From Streptococcus pneumoniae (GTDB lineage Bacteria > Bacillota > Bacilli > Lactobacillales > Streptococcaceae): 64,000 nucleotides of DNA. Location: positions 1 to 64,000 of the forward strand of contig NZ_CRPU01000009.1 in NCBI RefSeq assembly GCF_001096185.1, written 5' to 3'. The number at the start of each line of letters is the position of its first letter. Within the stretch, counting starts at the first letter, position 1. Below, piece after piece: positions 1-9,076 of this stretch. Both the position numbers and the translations under genes were made by a program. The notes below the pieces were generated by a model. It worked only from the letters and a program-made list of their open reading frames with translations, did not search any database and had not been told where the DNA came from.

Positions 1-82
1 CCCATGCCGAACACAGAAGTTAAGCCCTAGAACGCCGGAAGTAGTTGGGGGTTGCCCCCTGTGAGATATGGAAGTCGCTTAG
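1..82 (+). rRNA. rrf: 5S ribosomal RNA, 3' part
   Basis: The window opens inside a 5S rRNA. The conserved CCCATGCCGAACACAGAAGTTAAG stretch is at the very start, and the closing helix strand ends near base 82. The 5' end lies outside the window. tRNA-Asn follows after six bases, the normal end of a streptococcal rRNA operon. Confidence 0.93.
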
Positions 83-88
83 CTTTAT

Positions 89-162
89 TCCGCCATAGCT
101 CAGTTGGTAGTAGCGCATGACTGTTAATCATGATGTCGTAGGTTCGAGTCCTACTGGCGGAG
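89..162 (+). tRNA. tRNA-Asn (GTT)
   Basis: A complete cloverleaf can be folded. The acceptor strands are TCCGCCA and TGGCGGA with discriminator G, the D arm contains AGCTCAGTTGGTAG, and the T arm contains GGTTCGAGTCC. The anticodon loop CTGTTAA gives anticodon GTT (asparagine). CCA is not encoded. It is co-transcribed with the upstream rRNA genes. Confidence 0.95.
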
Positions 163-171
163 TAGTTAATT

Positions 172-196
172 AAAAGAGGTTTTGACCTCTTTTTTG
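172..196 (+). terminator. Terminator of the rRNA/tRNA operon
   Basis: Hairpin AAAAGAGGT / ACCTCTTTT followed by a run of T, ten bases after tRNA-Asn. Confidence 0.85.
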
Positions 197-212
197 TTAT
201 ATAATTAATAAT

Positions 213-504
213 CTATCTCGCACCTAATGAAGCGGAATATTTTTCTTGTACCATCATTTTATAGCAATGATAGCACTTGAAACGACGTTTTCTAAGGAGA
301 ATTATAGTAGACATACCAGTAGTTTCAAGGTAAGAAATTTTAGAAGGTTTTTGAAAGTCATATTTCTTCATTTAACTTCTGCAATCAGGGAAAGATGGGG
401 CGTCGTAGTCCAGTTTAGCGATGATTTTCTTATGTGTATCCCTATTGATGATATCCATAATTTAGAAATTAGGGTCTGTAAGCTCTAGTAATTTTGTGAT
501 AAAT
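213..504 (-). pseudogene. ISL3-family transposase, N-terminal remnant
   Basis: Read on the minus strand, this stretch translates to pieces typical of the N-terminus of ISL3/IS1167-type transposases: FITKLLELTDPNF, then MDIINRDTHKKIIAKLDYDAP, then KKYDFQKPSKISYLETTGM, then RKRRFKCYHCYKMM. In-frame stops (TAA, TAA) interrupt it and zinc-finger cysteines are partly lost, so it is dead. The stretch from 163 to 877 holds no live gene, only this fragment and the C-terminal piece upstream of it on the minus strand. Confidence 0.75.
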
Positions 505-568
505 GGAATTTTTTTCTACCCTAAAATAGGTTCCATAATATCCATAGGGGATTTACCCACTACAAATA

Positions 569-780
569 TTATAGAGCCAGAAAAGCTAATCTCGAGAAAG
601 GACAAATTTCGTCCTTTCTTTTTTTGATGTTTAGAGCGATGAAAATCCGTTTTTTGAAGTTTTCAAAGTTCCGAAAACCAAAGTCGTTGCGCTTGATAAG
701 TTTGATGGGATTATTAGTGACTTCTAGTTTGGCGTTAGAATAGGCTAGTTTAAGGATATTGACAATTTTCTTGTTATGCT
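569..780 (-). pseudogene. ISL3-family transposase, C-terminal remnant
   Basis: The minus strand encodes NKKIVNILKLAYSNAKLE followed by NNPIKLIKRNDFGFRN and FENFKKRIFIALNIKK, the characteristic end of ISL3/IS1167 transposases. It then runs in a shifted frame to a stop. It lies upstream, in the minus-strand sense, of the N-terminal fragment, so the two pieces are in the wrong order for one simple deletion. They probably derive from two adjacent copies or from a rearranged one. Confidence 0.75.
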
Positions 781-790
781 AACTTCTCAA

Positions 791-830
791 AGTAACTTCC
801 ACTTGCCTAACCGAAGTGGAAATTAGTCTA
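791..830. repeat. Copy 1 of a 40-bp imperfect palindromic repeat
   Basis: The pattern TAACTTCCACTTG-N7-GTGGAAnTTAGT is found here and again at 2261-2299, on either side of the IS30 element. It looks like a terminal scar of an older insertion sequence. The exact parent element is unknown. Confidence 0.5.
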
Positions 831-841
831 AAACGGATTTT

Positions 842-2105
842 TATGGTGGAATTAAGTGTGAGACGTTTGAGTTAGAAATGAGGTACACTATGACAAAACA
901 TAAACACCTTACCCTTTCAGACCGTAACGATATCCAACTAGGCTTAGAGCGCGGTGAAACCTTCAAAGCTATTGGCCAACTGATTCTAAAAGATCCTACT
1001 ACTGTTTCCAAAGAAGTCAAACGAAACAGACAAGTACGAGAGTCTACATGCCATAACCTTCCTTGCCCTCTACTCGACAAAGCTCCCTTTGTCTATAATG
1101 GATGCCCTAAAAGAAGACAAAATTGTGGATTTAAAAAAATCTTCTACCTAGCTAAACAAGCTCAAAAACAATACGAACAAACTCTTGTCGAAGCTCGCGA
1201 AGGAACTCCCCTCAATTCCAAGACCTTCTGGGAAATGGACAAAGTCATTTCTGATGGGGTTAAAAAGGGACAACACATCTATCATATCCTCAAAACTCAT
1301 AACCTTGATGTTAGCTCCTCGACTGTCTATCGACACATCCGAAAAGGTTACCTGTCTATCGCTCCTATTGACCTAGCCAGAGCCGTTAAATTCAAAGAAA
1401 GACGGAAAAGTAAGCTACCTTCCATCCCTAAAGAAGCTAAGAAAGGCCGCTCCTATGAGGATTTCCAAAACTATTTAGCCCTTAATCAACTAGACTCTTG
1501 GCTGGAAATGGATACAGTTTTGGGTAGAATGGGAGGGAAAGTCCTACTCACCTTCAATCTCTCTTTCTGTAACTTTATCTTCGCTAGTCTTCTGGATAAT
1601 AAAACTGCCCTTGAGGTTACCAAGCACCTCTATGACATCAAGAACACTCTTCACCAAGCTGACAAAGATTTCTTCCAACTCTTTCCTGTCATCCTGACAG
1701 ATAATGGTGGAGAGTTTGCCAGGGTCGATGATATCGAAATGGATGTGCGAGGAGAGAGTAAATTCTTCTTTTGTGACCCTAATCGCTCTGACCAGAAAGG
1801 GAGAATTGAGAAAAATCACACGCTGATTCGCGACATTCTGCCTAAAGGAACTTCTTTTGACAATTTAACTCAAGAGGAAATCAATCTCGTCTGTTCGCAT
1901 GTCAACAGTGTCAAACGCGCTGCTTTGAATGGAAAGTCAGCCTATGAACTCTTTGCCTTTACTTACGGAGAAGAAATTCCTAAACTTCTAGGTATTTCTA
2001 AAATACCTGCAGAAGACGTCTGTCAATCTTCTACATTACTCCAACATAAGTTCTAAAAACTAACCTTTAACCACATTCAAACGTCTCACACTAACTTCCA
2101 CCATA
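842..2105 (+). mobile_element. IS30-family insertion sequence
   Basis: An element of about 1.26 kb bounded by 29-bp terminal inverted repeats at 842-870 and 2077-2105. They begin TATGGTGGAA and end GAGACGTTTGA, with two mismatches between them. It carries one long transposase gene that fills the element. No clear target duplication is visible. It sits between rRNA-linked ISL3 debris and comW, a spot prone to IS accumulation. Confidence 0.85.
878..2056 (+). CDS. IS30-family transposase
   Basis: A 392-residue transposase that catalyses movement of the surrounding element. The N-terminus carries a helix-turn-helix of the IS30 type (HLTLSDRNDIQLGLERGETF...IGQLILKDPTTVSKEVKRN, about residues 9-50). 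A Cys-containing linker follows, then the DDE integrase core: WLEMDTV supplies the first Asp, LTDNGGEF the second, and RSDQKGRIEKNH the final Glu with the K/R-G-x-IEK signature. The frame is open and all three acidic residues are present, so it looks functional. ATG at 890 is an alternative start. Confidence 0.9.
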   Translation: MRYTMTKHKHLTLSDRNDIQLGLERGETFKAIGQLILKDPTTVSKEVKRNRQVRESTCHNLPCPLLDKAPFVYNGCPKRRQNCGFKKIFYLAKQAQKQYEQTLVEAREGTPLNSKTFWEMDKVISDGVKKGQHIYHILKTHNLDVSSSTVYRHIRKGYLSIAPIDLARAVKFKERRKSKLPSIPKEAKKGRSYEDFQNYLALNQLDSWLEMDTVLGRMGGKVLLTFNLSFCNFIFASLLDNKTALEVTKHLYDIKNTLHQADKDFFQLFPVILTDNGGEFARVDDIEMDVRGESKFFFCDPNRSDQKGRIEKNHTLIRDILPKGTSFDNLTQEEINLVCSHVNSVKRAALNGKSAYELFAFTYGEEIPKLLGISKIPAEDVCQSSTLLQHKF

Positions 2106-2260
2106 GCGGAACTTAATCTGAAACGCTTTCAGATAAGGCGATTTTGTGCGCTCTTTTTTTCGATTCATTTTGGTTACAAAAGCTATAAAATCAAACATGA
2201 GTAAAACCAGTGGAAGTTATCCTGACACGGAATTCCACTGGTTTTTAGGATTTTTATCAG

Positions 2261-2299
2261 ACTAACTTCCACTTGGATTAGCGGTGGAAGTTAGTTTGG
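2261..2299. repeat. Copy 2 of the 40-bp palindromic repeat
   Basis: Partner of 791-830. Just upstream, 2204-2246 forms a hairpin (AAACCAGTGGAA / TTCCACTGGTTTTT) that may act as a terminator. Between the IS30 element and comW (2106-2590) I see only these scars and the comW promoter region. Confidence 0.5.
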
Positions 2300-2492
2300 G
2301 AATTAACAATTTTCTCGTTATCTTTGAGAAATGTTTTAAAGATAGTTTGAAAAATTAGATACTATGCGTTTTTCTTATTTTAAGGTTTTTACCTCAGTCT
2401 CTTTTAGTATTTAACGCAGTTAATAAGGTCTATAATAGTCTAATTTAGGTAGTAAATTTGTTTCTATTCTGTCAACTTTTCCTATTTTTTCT

Positions 2493-2522
2493 CTTATTGA
2501 GGTTGGTATTTGTACAATTCAG
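2493..2522 (+). promoter_or_regulatory. ComE-type direct repeat upstream of comW
   Basis: The right half-site ACAATTCAG (2514-2522) fits the ComE consensus. A weaker half ending in TTGAG lies 21 bp upstream (2493-2501). A TAGAAT -10 element follows at 2554-2559. The same 31-bp distance from repeat to -10 occurs at the comA site, which supports a shared early-competence promoter design. Confidence 0.65.
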
Positions 2523-2590
2523 GAATTATTAATAACTTTTTATAATTTTTTGTTAGAATAAGATCATAAAAAGTAAAGGAGTGTATGCTT

Positions 2591-2827
2591 ATGCTACAAA
2601 GTATTTATGATCAGATGACTGATTTCTATGACAGTATCGAAGAAGAGTATGCTACTTTCTTTGATAATAGTTGGGAATGGGAAGATTTTCATTTTAAATT
2701 TTTGATTTATTATTTAGTTAGATATGGCATTGGGTGTCGTAGGGATTTTATCGTTTACCATTATCGTGTTGCTTATCGTTTGTATCTTGAAAAGATGATA
2801 ATGAAACAAGGTTTTATTTCTTGTTGA
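2591..2827 (+). CDS. comW: Competence regulator ComW
   Basis: A 78-residue protein matching pneumococcal ComW in length and in position between the rRNA operon and purA. The C-terminal half, FKFLIYYLVRYGIGCRRDF and onward, is the conserved part I recognise; the first 30 residues are acidic and more variable. ComW is known to stabilise and activate the alternative sigma factor ComX during competence. The start was set at the second ATG (MLQ...), which gives the family length; ATG 2585 is possible. A ComE-type repeat upstream is consistent with early-competence induction. Its presence supports ComX-dependent activity at the cin boxes in this window. Confidence 0.9.
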   Translation: MLQSIYDQMTDFYDSIEEEYATFFDNSWEWEDFHFKFLIYYLVRYGIGCRRDFIVYHYRVAYRLYLEKMIMKQGFISC

Positions 2828-2988
2828 GATAGTCTGAGTTAATTTCCGAACAAACTTACTTTTTTATGGCAATATAACAATAAATAGCTGGTAATTTTTC
2901 TAAATCATTTTTTAATAGTTGGAAATAGCAAATCTTTCTATTGTTTCTTCTTGATAAAAAGGCGATTTTTTCTTATAATAAATTGTAA

Positions 2989-4344
<1,356 letters not shown>

Positions 4345-4350
4345 GAAATT

Positions 4351-4367
4351 TTTAAGATTTGTTTAAG
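4351..4367 (+). promoter_or_regulatory. CiaR binding site TTTAAG-N5-TTTAAG
   Basis: A perfect direct repeat TTTAAG-ATTTG-TTTAAG lies ten bases upstream of a TATACT -10 element (4378-4383). This is the published consensus for the response regulator CiaR. It sits just after the purA stop codon. Confidence 0.88.
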
Positions 4368-4389
4368 ATAGGTCGGGTATACTATAGAC

Positions 4390-4492
4390 AGTTACAAGAA
4401 GACCTCCTAACTTGTTGTAACAAATATCCTAAACTTTTCTTTTTCATAATAATCTCCCTATAGAGTCACCGCATTCGGTGGCTTTTTTTGTG
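4390..4492 (+). ncRNA. Cia-dependent small RNA (csRNA/ccn family)
   Basis: The CiaR site and -10 element are followed by a non-coding stretch of about 100 nt. It contains ACCTCCTAACTT, a sequence complementary to Shine-Dalgarno regions and typical of csRNAs. It ends in the terminator AGTCACCG-CATT-CGGTGGCT plus T run (4464-4490). In pneumococcus, csRNAs base-pair with mRNAs such as comC and restrain competence. This is one of the ccnA-E set; which one cannot be decided from sequence alone. The 5' end is inferred from the -10 position. Confidence 0.85.
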
Positions 4493-4543
4493 TTGGGATT
4501 CATGATATAATAATAAAATCGACAAGTAGAAAAAGGGAAATTG

Positions 4544-5011
4544 ATGAATTATACAGTTGAAGAAAAGGAAAGCTTCATGAGGGAGGCTTTGAAAGAGGCT
4601 GAGATTGCCTTAGAACAGGATGAAATTCCAATTGGTTGTGTGATTGTCAAGGACGGAGAAATCATTGGTCGTGGGCATAATGCGCGTGAGGAGTTGCAAC
4701 GAGCGGTTATGCATGCGGAGATTATGGCTATAGAGAATGCGAACCTGAGTGAGGAGAGCTGGCGCTTGCTGGATTGCACGCTTTTTGTGACCATTGAGCC
4801 TTGTGTCATGTGTAGTGGGGCGATTGGGCTTGCCCGTATTCCAAACGTGGTCTATGGGGCTAAAAACCAGAAATTTGGCGCTGCTGGGAGTTTGTATGAT
4901 ATCTTGACAGATGAGCGTCTCAATCATCGTGTAGAGGTTGAAACGGGAATTTTGGAAGATGAATGTGCAGCTATTATGCAGGATTTTTTTAGAAATAGAC
5001 GGAAAAAATAA
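4544..5011 (+). CDS. tadA: tRNA-specific adenosine deaminase
   Basis: Deaminates adenosine 34 of tRNA-Arg(ACG) to inosine. It is a 155-residue cytidine-deaminase-fold protein. The zinc site is visible: HAE (in MHAEIMAIENA) supplies one ligand and the catalytic Glu, and PCVMC (in EPCVMCSGAI) supplies the two cysteines. The start was set at ATG 4544 after the GGGAAA ribosome site rather than at the adjoining TTG. The SRP RNA gene follows about 40 bases later. Older annotations call this family CMP/dCMP deaminase. Confidence 0.93.
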   Translation: MNYTVEEKESFMREALKEAEIALEQDEIPIGCVIVKDGEIIGRGHNAREELQRAVMHAEIMAIENANLSEESWRLLDCTLFVTIEPCVMCSGAIGLARIPNVVYGAKNQKFGAAGSLYDILTDERLNHRVEVETGILEDECAAIMQDFFRNRRKK

Positions 5012-5054
5012 TTTTGCTTTTAAAATGAATAGGAATGTGATATAATAAATGATG

Positions 5055-5125
5055 GAGCAACAGTTCTGCGTGAAGCGGGTCAGGGGAGGAATCCAGCAGC
5101 CCTAAGCGATTTGAATTGTGTGCTC
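5055..5125 (+). ncRNA. ffs: Signal recognition particle RNA (small 4.5S type)
   Basis: The conserved SRP domain is present: GGTCAGGGGAGGAATCCAGCAGCCCTAAGC, with the GGAA tetraloop region and the asymmetric loop. The ends pair as GAGCA (5055-5059) with TGCTC (5121-5125), and a T run follows. A TATAAT -10 box at 5041-5046 fits its start. The RNA binds Ffh and directs co-translational membrane targeting. Confidence 0.93.
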
Positions 5126-5141
5126 TTTTTTTCGTGCTTTT

Positions 5142-5149
5142 TCCGAATA
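5142..5149 (+). promoter_or_regulatory. ComX (cin) box of the dut-radA operon
   Basis: TCCGAATA preceded by a T-rich tract, a one-base variant of the cin consensus TACGAATA. It stands about 46 bases upstream of dut. The dut-radA operon is a known late-competence unit in pneumococcus. Confidence 0.82.
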
Positions 5150-5197
5150 AATAAGATAGAATAATCTAGAATAAATGATAATAGAAAAGAGAAGATG

Positions 5198-5641
5198 ATG
5201 AAAATTCGTGGTTTTGAATTGGTTTCTAGTTTTACAGATGAAAATTTATTGCCCAAGCGTGAGACAGCGCATGCGGCTGGTTACGACTTAAAGGTTGCTG
5301 TGCGCACAGTTATCGCTCCAGGAGAGATTGTCTTGGTTCCGACAGGGGTTAAGGCTTATATGCAGCCGACTGAGGCTCTCTACCTCTATGATCGTTCTTC
5401 AAATCCTCGTAAGAAGGGATTGGTTTTAATTAATTCAGTTGGGGTTATTGATGGGGATTATTATGGAAATCCTGGGAATGAAGGACATATTTTTGCGCAG
5501 ATGAAGAATATAACAGACCAAGAGGTTGTTCTTGAAGTTGGGGAACGTGTGGTTCAAGCTGTCTTTGCTCCTTTCTTGATTGCAGATGGAGATGCGGCTG
5601 ATGGCGTTCGGACTGGTGGATTTGGATCGACAGGGCACTAG
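5198..5641 (+). CDS. dut: dUTP diphosphatase (dUTPase)
   Basis: Hydrolyses dUTP to dUMP and pyrophosphate, keeping uracil out of DNA and feeding dTMP synthesis. The 147-residue trimeric-type dUTPase shows AGYDLK near residue 29, YDRSSNPRKKGL, the INSVGVIDGDYYGNPGNEG catalytic loop with its Asp, and the C-terminal RTGGFGSTG phosphate-binding tail. ATG 5195 is equally possible. It is first in a late-competence operon with a cin box upstream. The next gene begins two bases after its stop, so the two are coupled. Confidence 0.94.
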   Translation: MKIRGFELVSSFTDENLLPKRETAHAAGYDLKVAVRTVIAPGEIVLVPTGVKAYMQPTEALYLYDRSSNPRKKGLVLINSVGVIDGDYYGNPGNEGHIFAQMKNITDQEVVLEVGERVVQAVFAPFLIADGDAADGVRTGGFGSTGH

Positions 5642-5642
5642 A

Positions 5643-6158
5643 ATGAAGATTATCTTTGTACGTCACGGGGAGCCAGATTACCGTGAGTTAGAGGAGCGTT
5701 CTTATACGGGATTTGGGATAGATTTGGCGCCCTTGTCTGAGAAGGGACGGCAGCAAGCTCAGGAACTGAGCACCAATCCTTTACTCTCTTCAGCTGAAAT
5801 AATTATATCTTCTGCAGTCACAAGAGCTTTAGAAACGGCTTCTTATATGGTTTGTGCTACGGATCTTCCTTTAAGAGTAGAGCCATTATTGCATGAATGG
5901 CAGGTCTATGAAAGTGGCACAGATAATTTTGAAAAAGCTCGTACTATGTTTCTAGAAAACAAGGGGGAGTTGCTTCCTAATAGTCCTATTCAATATGAGA
6001 CAGCTACGGAAATGAAGTCTCGGTTTCTAGAATGTATGTCTAAGTATCGAGAACATCAGACTGTGGTAGTTGTTGCTCATCGAATGCTCATGCGCCAGTT
6101 TGTGCCAAATGAGAAGATTGATTTTTGCCAAGTGATTGAGTGTGAGTTAGAGATATAG
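5643..6158 (+). CDS. Histidine phosphatase family protein
   Basis: A 171-residue member of the phosphoglycerate-mutase-like histidine phosphatase family. The N-terminal RHGEPDY carries the catalytic His. A TRALETA segment follows, and the second catalytic His lies in [13 protein letters not shown] (about residue 140). The substrate is unknown. It is sandwiched between dut and radA with almost no spacing, so it is expressed with the late-competence operon. Confidence 0.85.
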   Translation: MKIIFVRHGEPDYRELEERSYTGFGIDLAPLSEKGRQQAQELSTNPLLSSAEIIISSAVTRALETASYMVCATDLPLRVEPLLHEWQVYESGTDNFEKARTMFLENKGELLPNSPIQYETATEMKSRFLECMSKYREHQTVVVVAHRMLMRQFVPNEKIDFCQVIECELEI

Positions 6159-6171
6159 AAAGAGGTTTGTC

Positions 6172-7533
6172 ATCGCAAAGAAAAAAGCGACATTTGTATG
6201 TCAAAATTGTGGGTATAATTCCCCTAAATATCTGGGACGTTGCCCCAACTGTGGGTCTTGGTCTTCTTTTGTGGAAGAGGTTGAGGTTGCCGAGGTCAAG
6301 AATGCGCGTGTGTCCTTGACAGGTGAGAAAACCAAGCCCATGAAACTAGCTGAGGTGACTTCCATCAATGTCAATCGAACCAAGACGGAGATGGAGGAAT
6401 TCAACCGTGTGCTTGGAGGCGGAGTGGTACCAGGAAGTCTCGTCCTCATCGGTGGGGATCCTGGGATTGGGAAATCAACTCTTCTCCTACAAGTCTCAAC
6501 CCAGTTGTCCCAAGTGGGGACAGTTCTCTATGTCAGTGGGGAGGAGTCTGCCCAGCAGATTAAACTACGTGCAGAGCGCTTAGGTGATATTGATAGTGAG
6601 TTTTATCTCTATGCAGAGACCAATATGCAGAGTGTTCGTGCAGAAGTGGAGCGTATCCAGCCAGACTTTCTCATTATTGATTCCATCCAGACCATCATGT
6701 CTCCTGAGATTTCAGGGGTGCAGGGGTCTGTTTCTCAGGTGCGTGAAGTGACCGCTGAACTCATGCAGTTGGCCAAGACCAATAACATTGCCATCTTTAT
6801 CGTAGGTCATGTGACCAAAGAAGGAACCTTGGCTGGGCCTCGTATGTTGGAGCATATGGTGGATACAGTGCTTTACTTTGAAGGGGAGCGTCACCACACC
6901 TTTCGTATTTTGAGAGCGGTCAAAAATCGTTTTGGTTCCACTAATGAGATTGGGATTTTTGAGATGCAGTCGGGCGGCTTGGTTGAGGTACTCAATCCGA
7001 GTCAAGTTTTCCTAGAAGAGCGTTTGGATGGGGCGACTGGTTCCTCCATCGTTGTAACCATGGAAGGGACGCGTCCGATTTTGGCGGAGGTTCAGGCTTT
7101 GGTAACACCGACCATGTTTGGAAATGCCAAGCGTACTACGACAGGACTTGATTTTAACCGTGCTAGCTTGATTATGGCTGTTTTGGAAAAACGGGCAGGG
7201 CTTCTCTTGCAAAATCAGGATGCCTATCTCAAATCTGCTGGTGGTGTTAAATTGGATGAACCTGCGATTGACTTGGCTGTTGCAGTTGCTATTGCTTCGA
7301 GCTACAAAGACAAGCCAACTAATCCTCAGGAATGTTTTGTCGGAGAACTGGGCTTGACAGGAGAGATTCGGCGCGTGAATCGTATTGAGCAACGCATCAA
7401 CGAAGCTGCTAAACTGGGCTTTACTAAGATTTATGTACCTAAGAATTCCTTGACAGGAATCACTCCTCCTAAGGAAATTCAGGTTATTGGGGTGACAACG
7501 ATTCAGGAAGTTTTGAAAAAGGTCTTTGCATAA
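6172..7533 (+). CDS. radA: DNA repair and recombination protein RadA
   Basis: A DnaB-like helicase that extends RecA-driven D-loops during transformation and repair. Read from 6172, the 453-residue protein has an N-terminal zinc finger (CQNCG...CPNCG, residues 10-30), a RecA-like ATPase with Walker [10 protein letters not shown], the RadA-specific KNRFG motif, and a C-terminal Lon-like domain. No ATG, GTG or TTG precedes the zinc finger in frame. The only start that keeps it is ATC at 6172, seven bases after AGAAAGAGG. The next canonical start, GTG 6271, would delete the finger. It is the third gene of the cin-box operon. Confidence 0.92.
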   Translation: MAKKKATFVCQNCGYNSPKYLGRCPNCGSWSSFVEEVEVAEVKNARVSLTGEKTKPMKLAEVTSINVNRTKTEMEEFNRVLGGGVVPGSLVLIGGDPGIGKSTLLLQVSTQLSQVGTVLYVSGEESAQQIKLRAERLGDIDSEFYLYAETNMQSVRAEVERIQPDFLIIDSIQTIMSPEISGVQGSVSQVREVTAELMQLAKTNNIAIFIVGHVTKEGTLAGPRMLEHMVDTVLYFEGERHHTFRILRAVKNRFGSTNEIGIFEMQSGGLVEVLNPSQVFLEERLDGATGSSIVVTMEGTRPILAEVQALVTPTMFGNAKRTTTGLDFNRASLIMAVLEKRAGLLLQNQDAYLKSAGGVKLDEPAIDLAVAVAIASSYKDKPTNPQECFVGELGLTGEIRRVNRIEQRINEAAKLGFTKIYVPKNSLTGITPPKEIQVIGVTTIQEVLKKVFA

Positions 7534-7605
7534 TCCGTGACAAATCCTCTTAAAAATGATAAGATAGGAGAAATATTTGACTATCAAATTTTCAAGGAGG
7601 GAATC

Positions 7606-8103
7606 GTGTCGTATTTTGAACAGTTTATGCAAGCCAATCAGGCTTATGTTGCCCTACATGGGCAGTTAAATCTGCCACTTAAACCCAAAACCAGAGTAGC
7701 TATTGTGACCTGTATGGACTCTCGTCTGCACGTTGCGCAAGCTTTGGGATTGGCACTTGGGGATGCTCATATCTTGCGGAATGCAGGTGGTCGAGTGACT
7801 GAGGACATGATTCGTTCGCTAGTTATTTCCCAGCAACAAATGGGGACAAGAGAGATTGTGGTATTGCACCATACAGACTGTGGTGCTCAGACCTTTGAAA
7901 ATGGACCTTTTCAGGAGTATCTGAAAGAGGAACTAGGTGTCGATGTGTCAGACCAGGACTTCTTGCCCTTCCAAGATATAGAGGAGAGTGTACGCGAGGA
8001 CATGCAACTCCTTATCGAGTCTCCCCTAATACCAGATGATGTCACTATCTCTGGTGCTATTTACGATGTGGATACAGGAAGTATGACGGTCGTAGAATTG
8101 TAA
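7606..8103 (+). CDS. Beta-class carbonic anhydrase
   Basis: Interconverts CO2 and bicarbonate, which supplies carboxylation reactions including purine and fatty-acid synthesis. The 165-residue beta-type enzyme has zinc ligands in CMDSRLH and HHTDCG, and the NAGGRVTEDMIRSL segment. The start was set at GTG 7606, preceded by a strong AAGGAGG; the open frame extends back to 7537 but without a good ribosome site. It lies 72 bases after radA with no terminator between, so it may be read with the competence operon. Confidence 0.88.
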   Translation: MSYFEQFMQANQAYVALHGQLNLPLKPKTRVAIVTCMDSRLHVAQALGLALGDAHILRNAGGRVTEDMIRSLVISQQQMGTREIVVLHHTDCGAQTFENGPFQEYLKEELGVDVSDQDFLPFQDIEESVREDMQLLIESPLIPDDVTISGAIYDVDTGSMTVVEL

Positions 8104-8127
8104 ATACTTCATTTAGAAAGAAAGTGT

Positions 8128-8931
8128 ATGAAGAAAAACAGTATTTTATTTATTTTTATTTTATTGCTATGTATTGGTTTGCAGTATGAAACCATCTACT
8201 ATACGGATGGCTCGATGTCAGCTGCGGAATATGGACTAATGGGAGTTTCTATCTTTCTAGCTCTCTTTTACATGATTCCAGCTCTTTATTTCCTTTTCCG
8301 GATTGGGAAAAAATGGGAATTGCCAAAGAATGCCTTGATCTTGTCTTTATTGGGTGGGATGTTCCTTTCAGGCTGGTTATCTAGCTTTGCGAATACTTAT
8401 ATCCATGATTTACTGGGTGTTCTTTTCCCAGATAGTGCATTTTTAAATGCTTTTGAAAGTGCTATTGTGGCTCCTTTGGTAGAAGAACCGTTGAAATTAT
8501 TGCCACTTGTTTTTGTTTTGGCTTTGATTCCTGTGCGAAAATTAAAATCTTTGTTCTTACTAGGGATTGCTTCTGGTTTGGGATTCCAAATGATTGAGGA
8601 TATTGGTTACATTCGTACGGATTTGCCAGAGGGATTTGACTTTACTATTTCGAGGATTTTAGAGCGTATCATCTCAGGAATTGCCTCTCACTGGACTTTT
8701 TCAGGTCTGGCGGTAGTAGGTGTTTACTTGCTTTACAGAGCCTATAAAGGACAGAAGGTTGGCAAGAAACAAGGGCTTCTTTTCCTAGCTTTAGCCTTGG
8801 GAACTCACTTCTTGTTTAACTCTCCTTTTGTAGAATTGGAGACAGAGTTGCCTTTAGCGATTCCAGTGGTTACGGCTATTACTCTCTATGGTTTTTATCA
8901 GGCTTATCGCTTTGTTGAGAAAATGAACTAG
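8128..8931 (+). CDS. PrsW-family intramembrane metalloprotease
   Basis: A 267-residue protein with about seven to eight membrane segments. The PrsW-type signature EEPLKLLP (about residues 121-128), further acidic/His positions in GLGFQMIEDIGY, and late His residues (SHWTFSGLA, THFLFN) place it in the PrsW/CPBP-like membrane protease superfamily. The natural substrate is unknown. It follows the carbonic anhydrase by 24 bases and precedes a terminator. Confidence 0.78.
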   Translation: MKKNSILFIFILLLCIGLQYETIYYTDGSMSAAEYGLMGVSIFLALFYMIPALYFLFRIGKKWELPKNALILSLLGGMFLSGWLSSFANTYIHDLLGVLFPDSAFLNAFESAIVAPLVEEPLKLLPLVFVLALIPVRKLKSLFLLGIASGLGFQMIEDIGYIRTDLPEGFDFTISRILERIISGIASHWTFSGLAVVGVYLLYRAYKGQKVGKKQGLLFLALALGTHFLFNSPFVELETELPLAIPVVTAITLYGFYQAYRFVEKMN

Positions 8932-8952
8932 AATATTTTTCAAAAGAATGAT

Positions 8953-8985
8953 GCAAGGGTACAAATATGGTGCCCTTCTTTTATT
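8953..8985 (+). terminator. Terminator after the PrsW-like gene
   Basis: Hairpin AAGGGTAC / GTGCCCTT followed by a T-rich tail. Confidence 0.7.
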
Positions 8986-9076
8986 TTTGATTGAAAAATA
9001 GTGTAAAAAGCGCTACAATGGTAGATGGAAAAATCTTGTGAAAAACACAAGCGATACATATATACCGGAGGAAATC

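Noticed and set aside
246-488. 80-codon plus-strand ORF
   Set aside because: The opposite strand encodes recognisable ISL3 transposase fragments, so this frame is a shadow with no ribosome site.
7537-7605. Extended start for carbonic anhydrase
   Set aside because: No ribosome site before 7537. GTG 7606 has AAGGAGG and the expected N-terminus.
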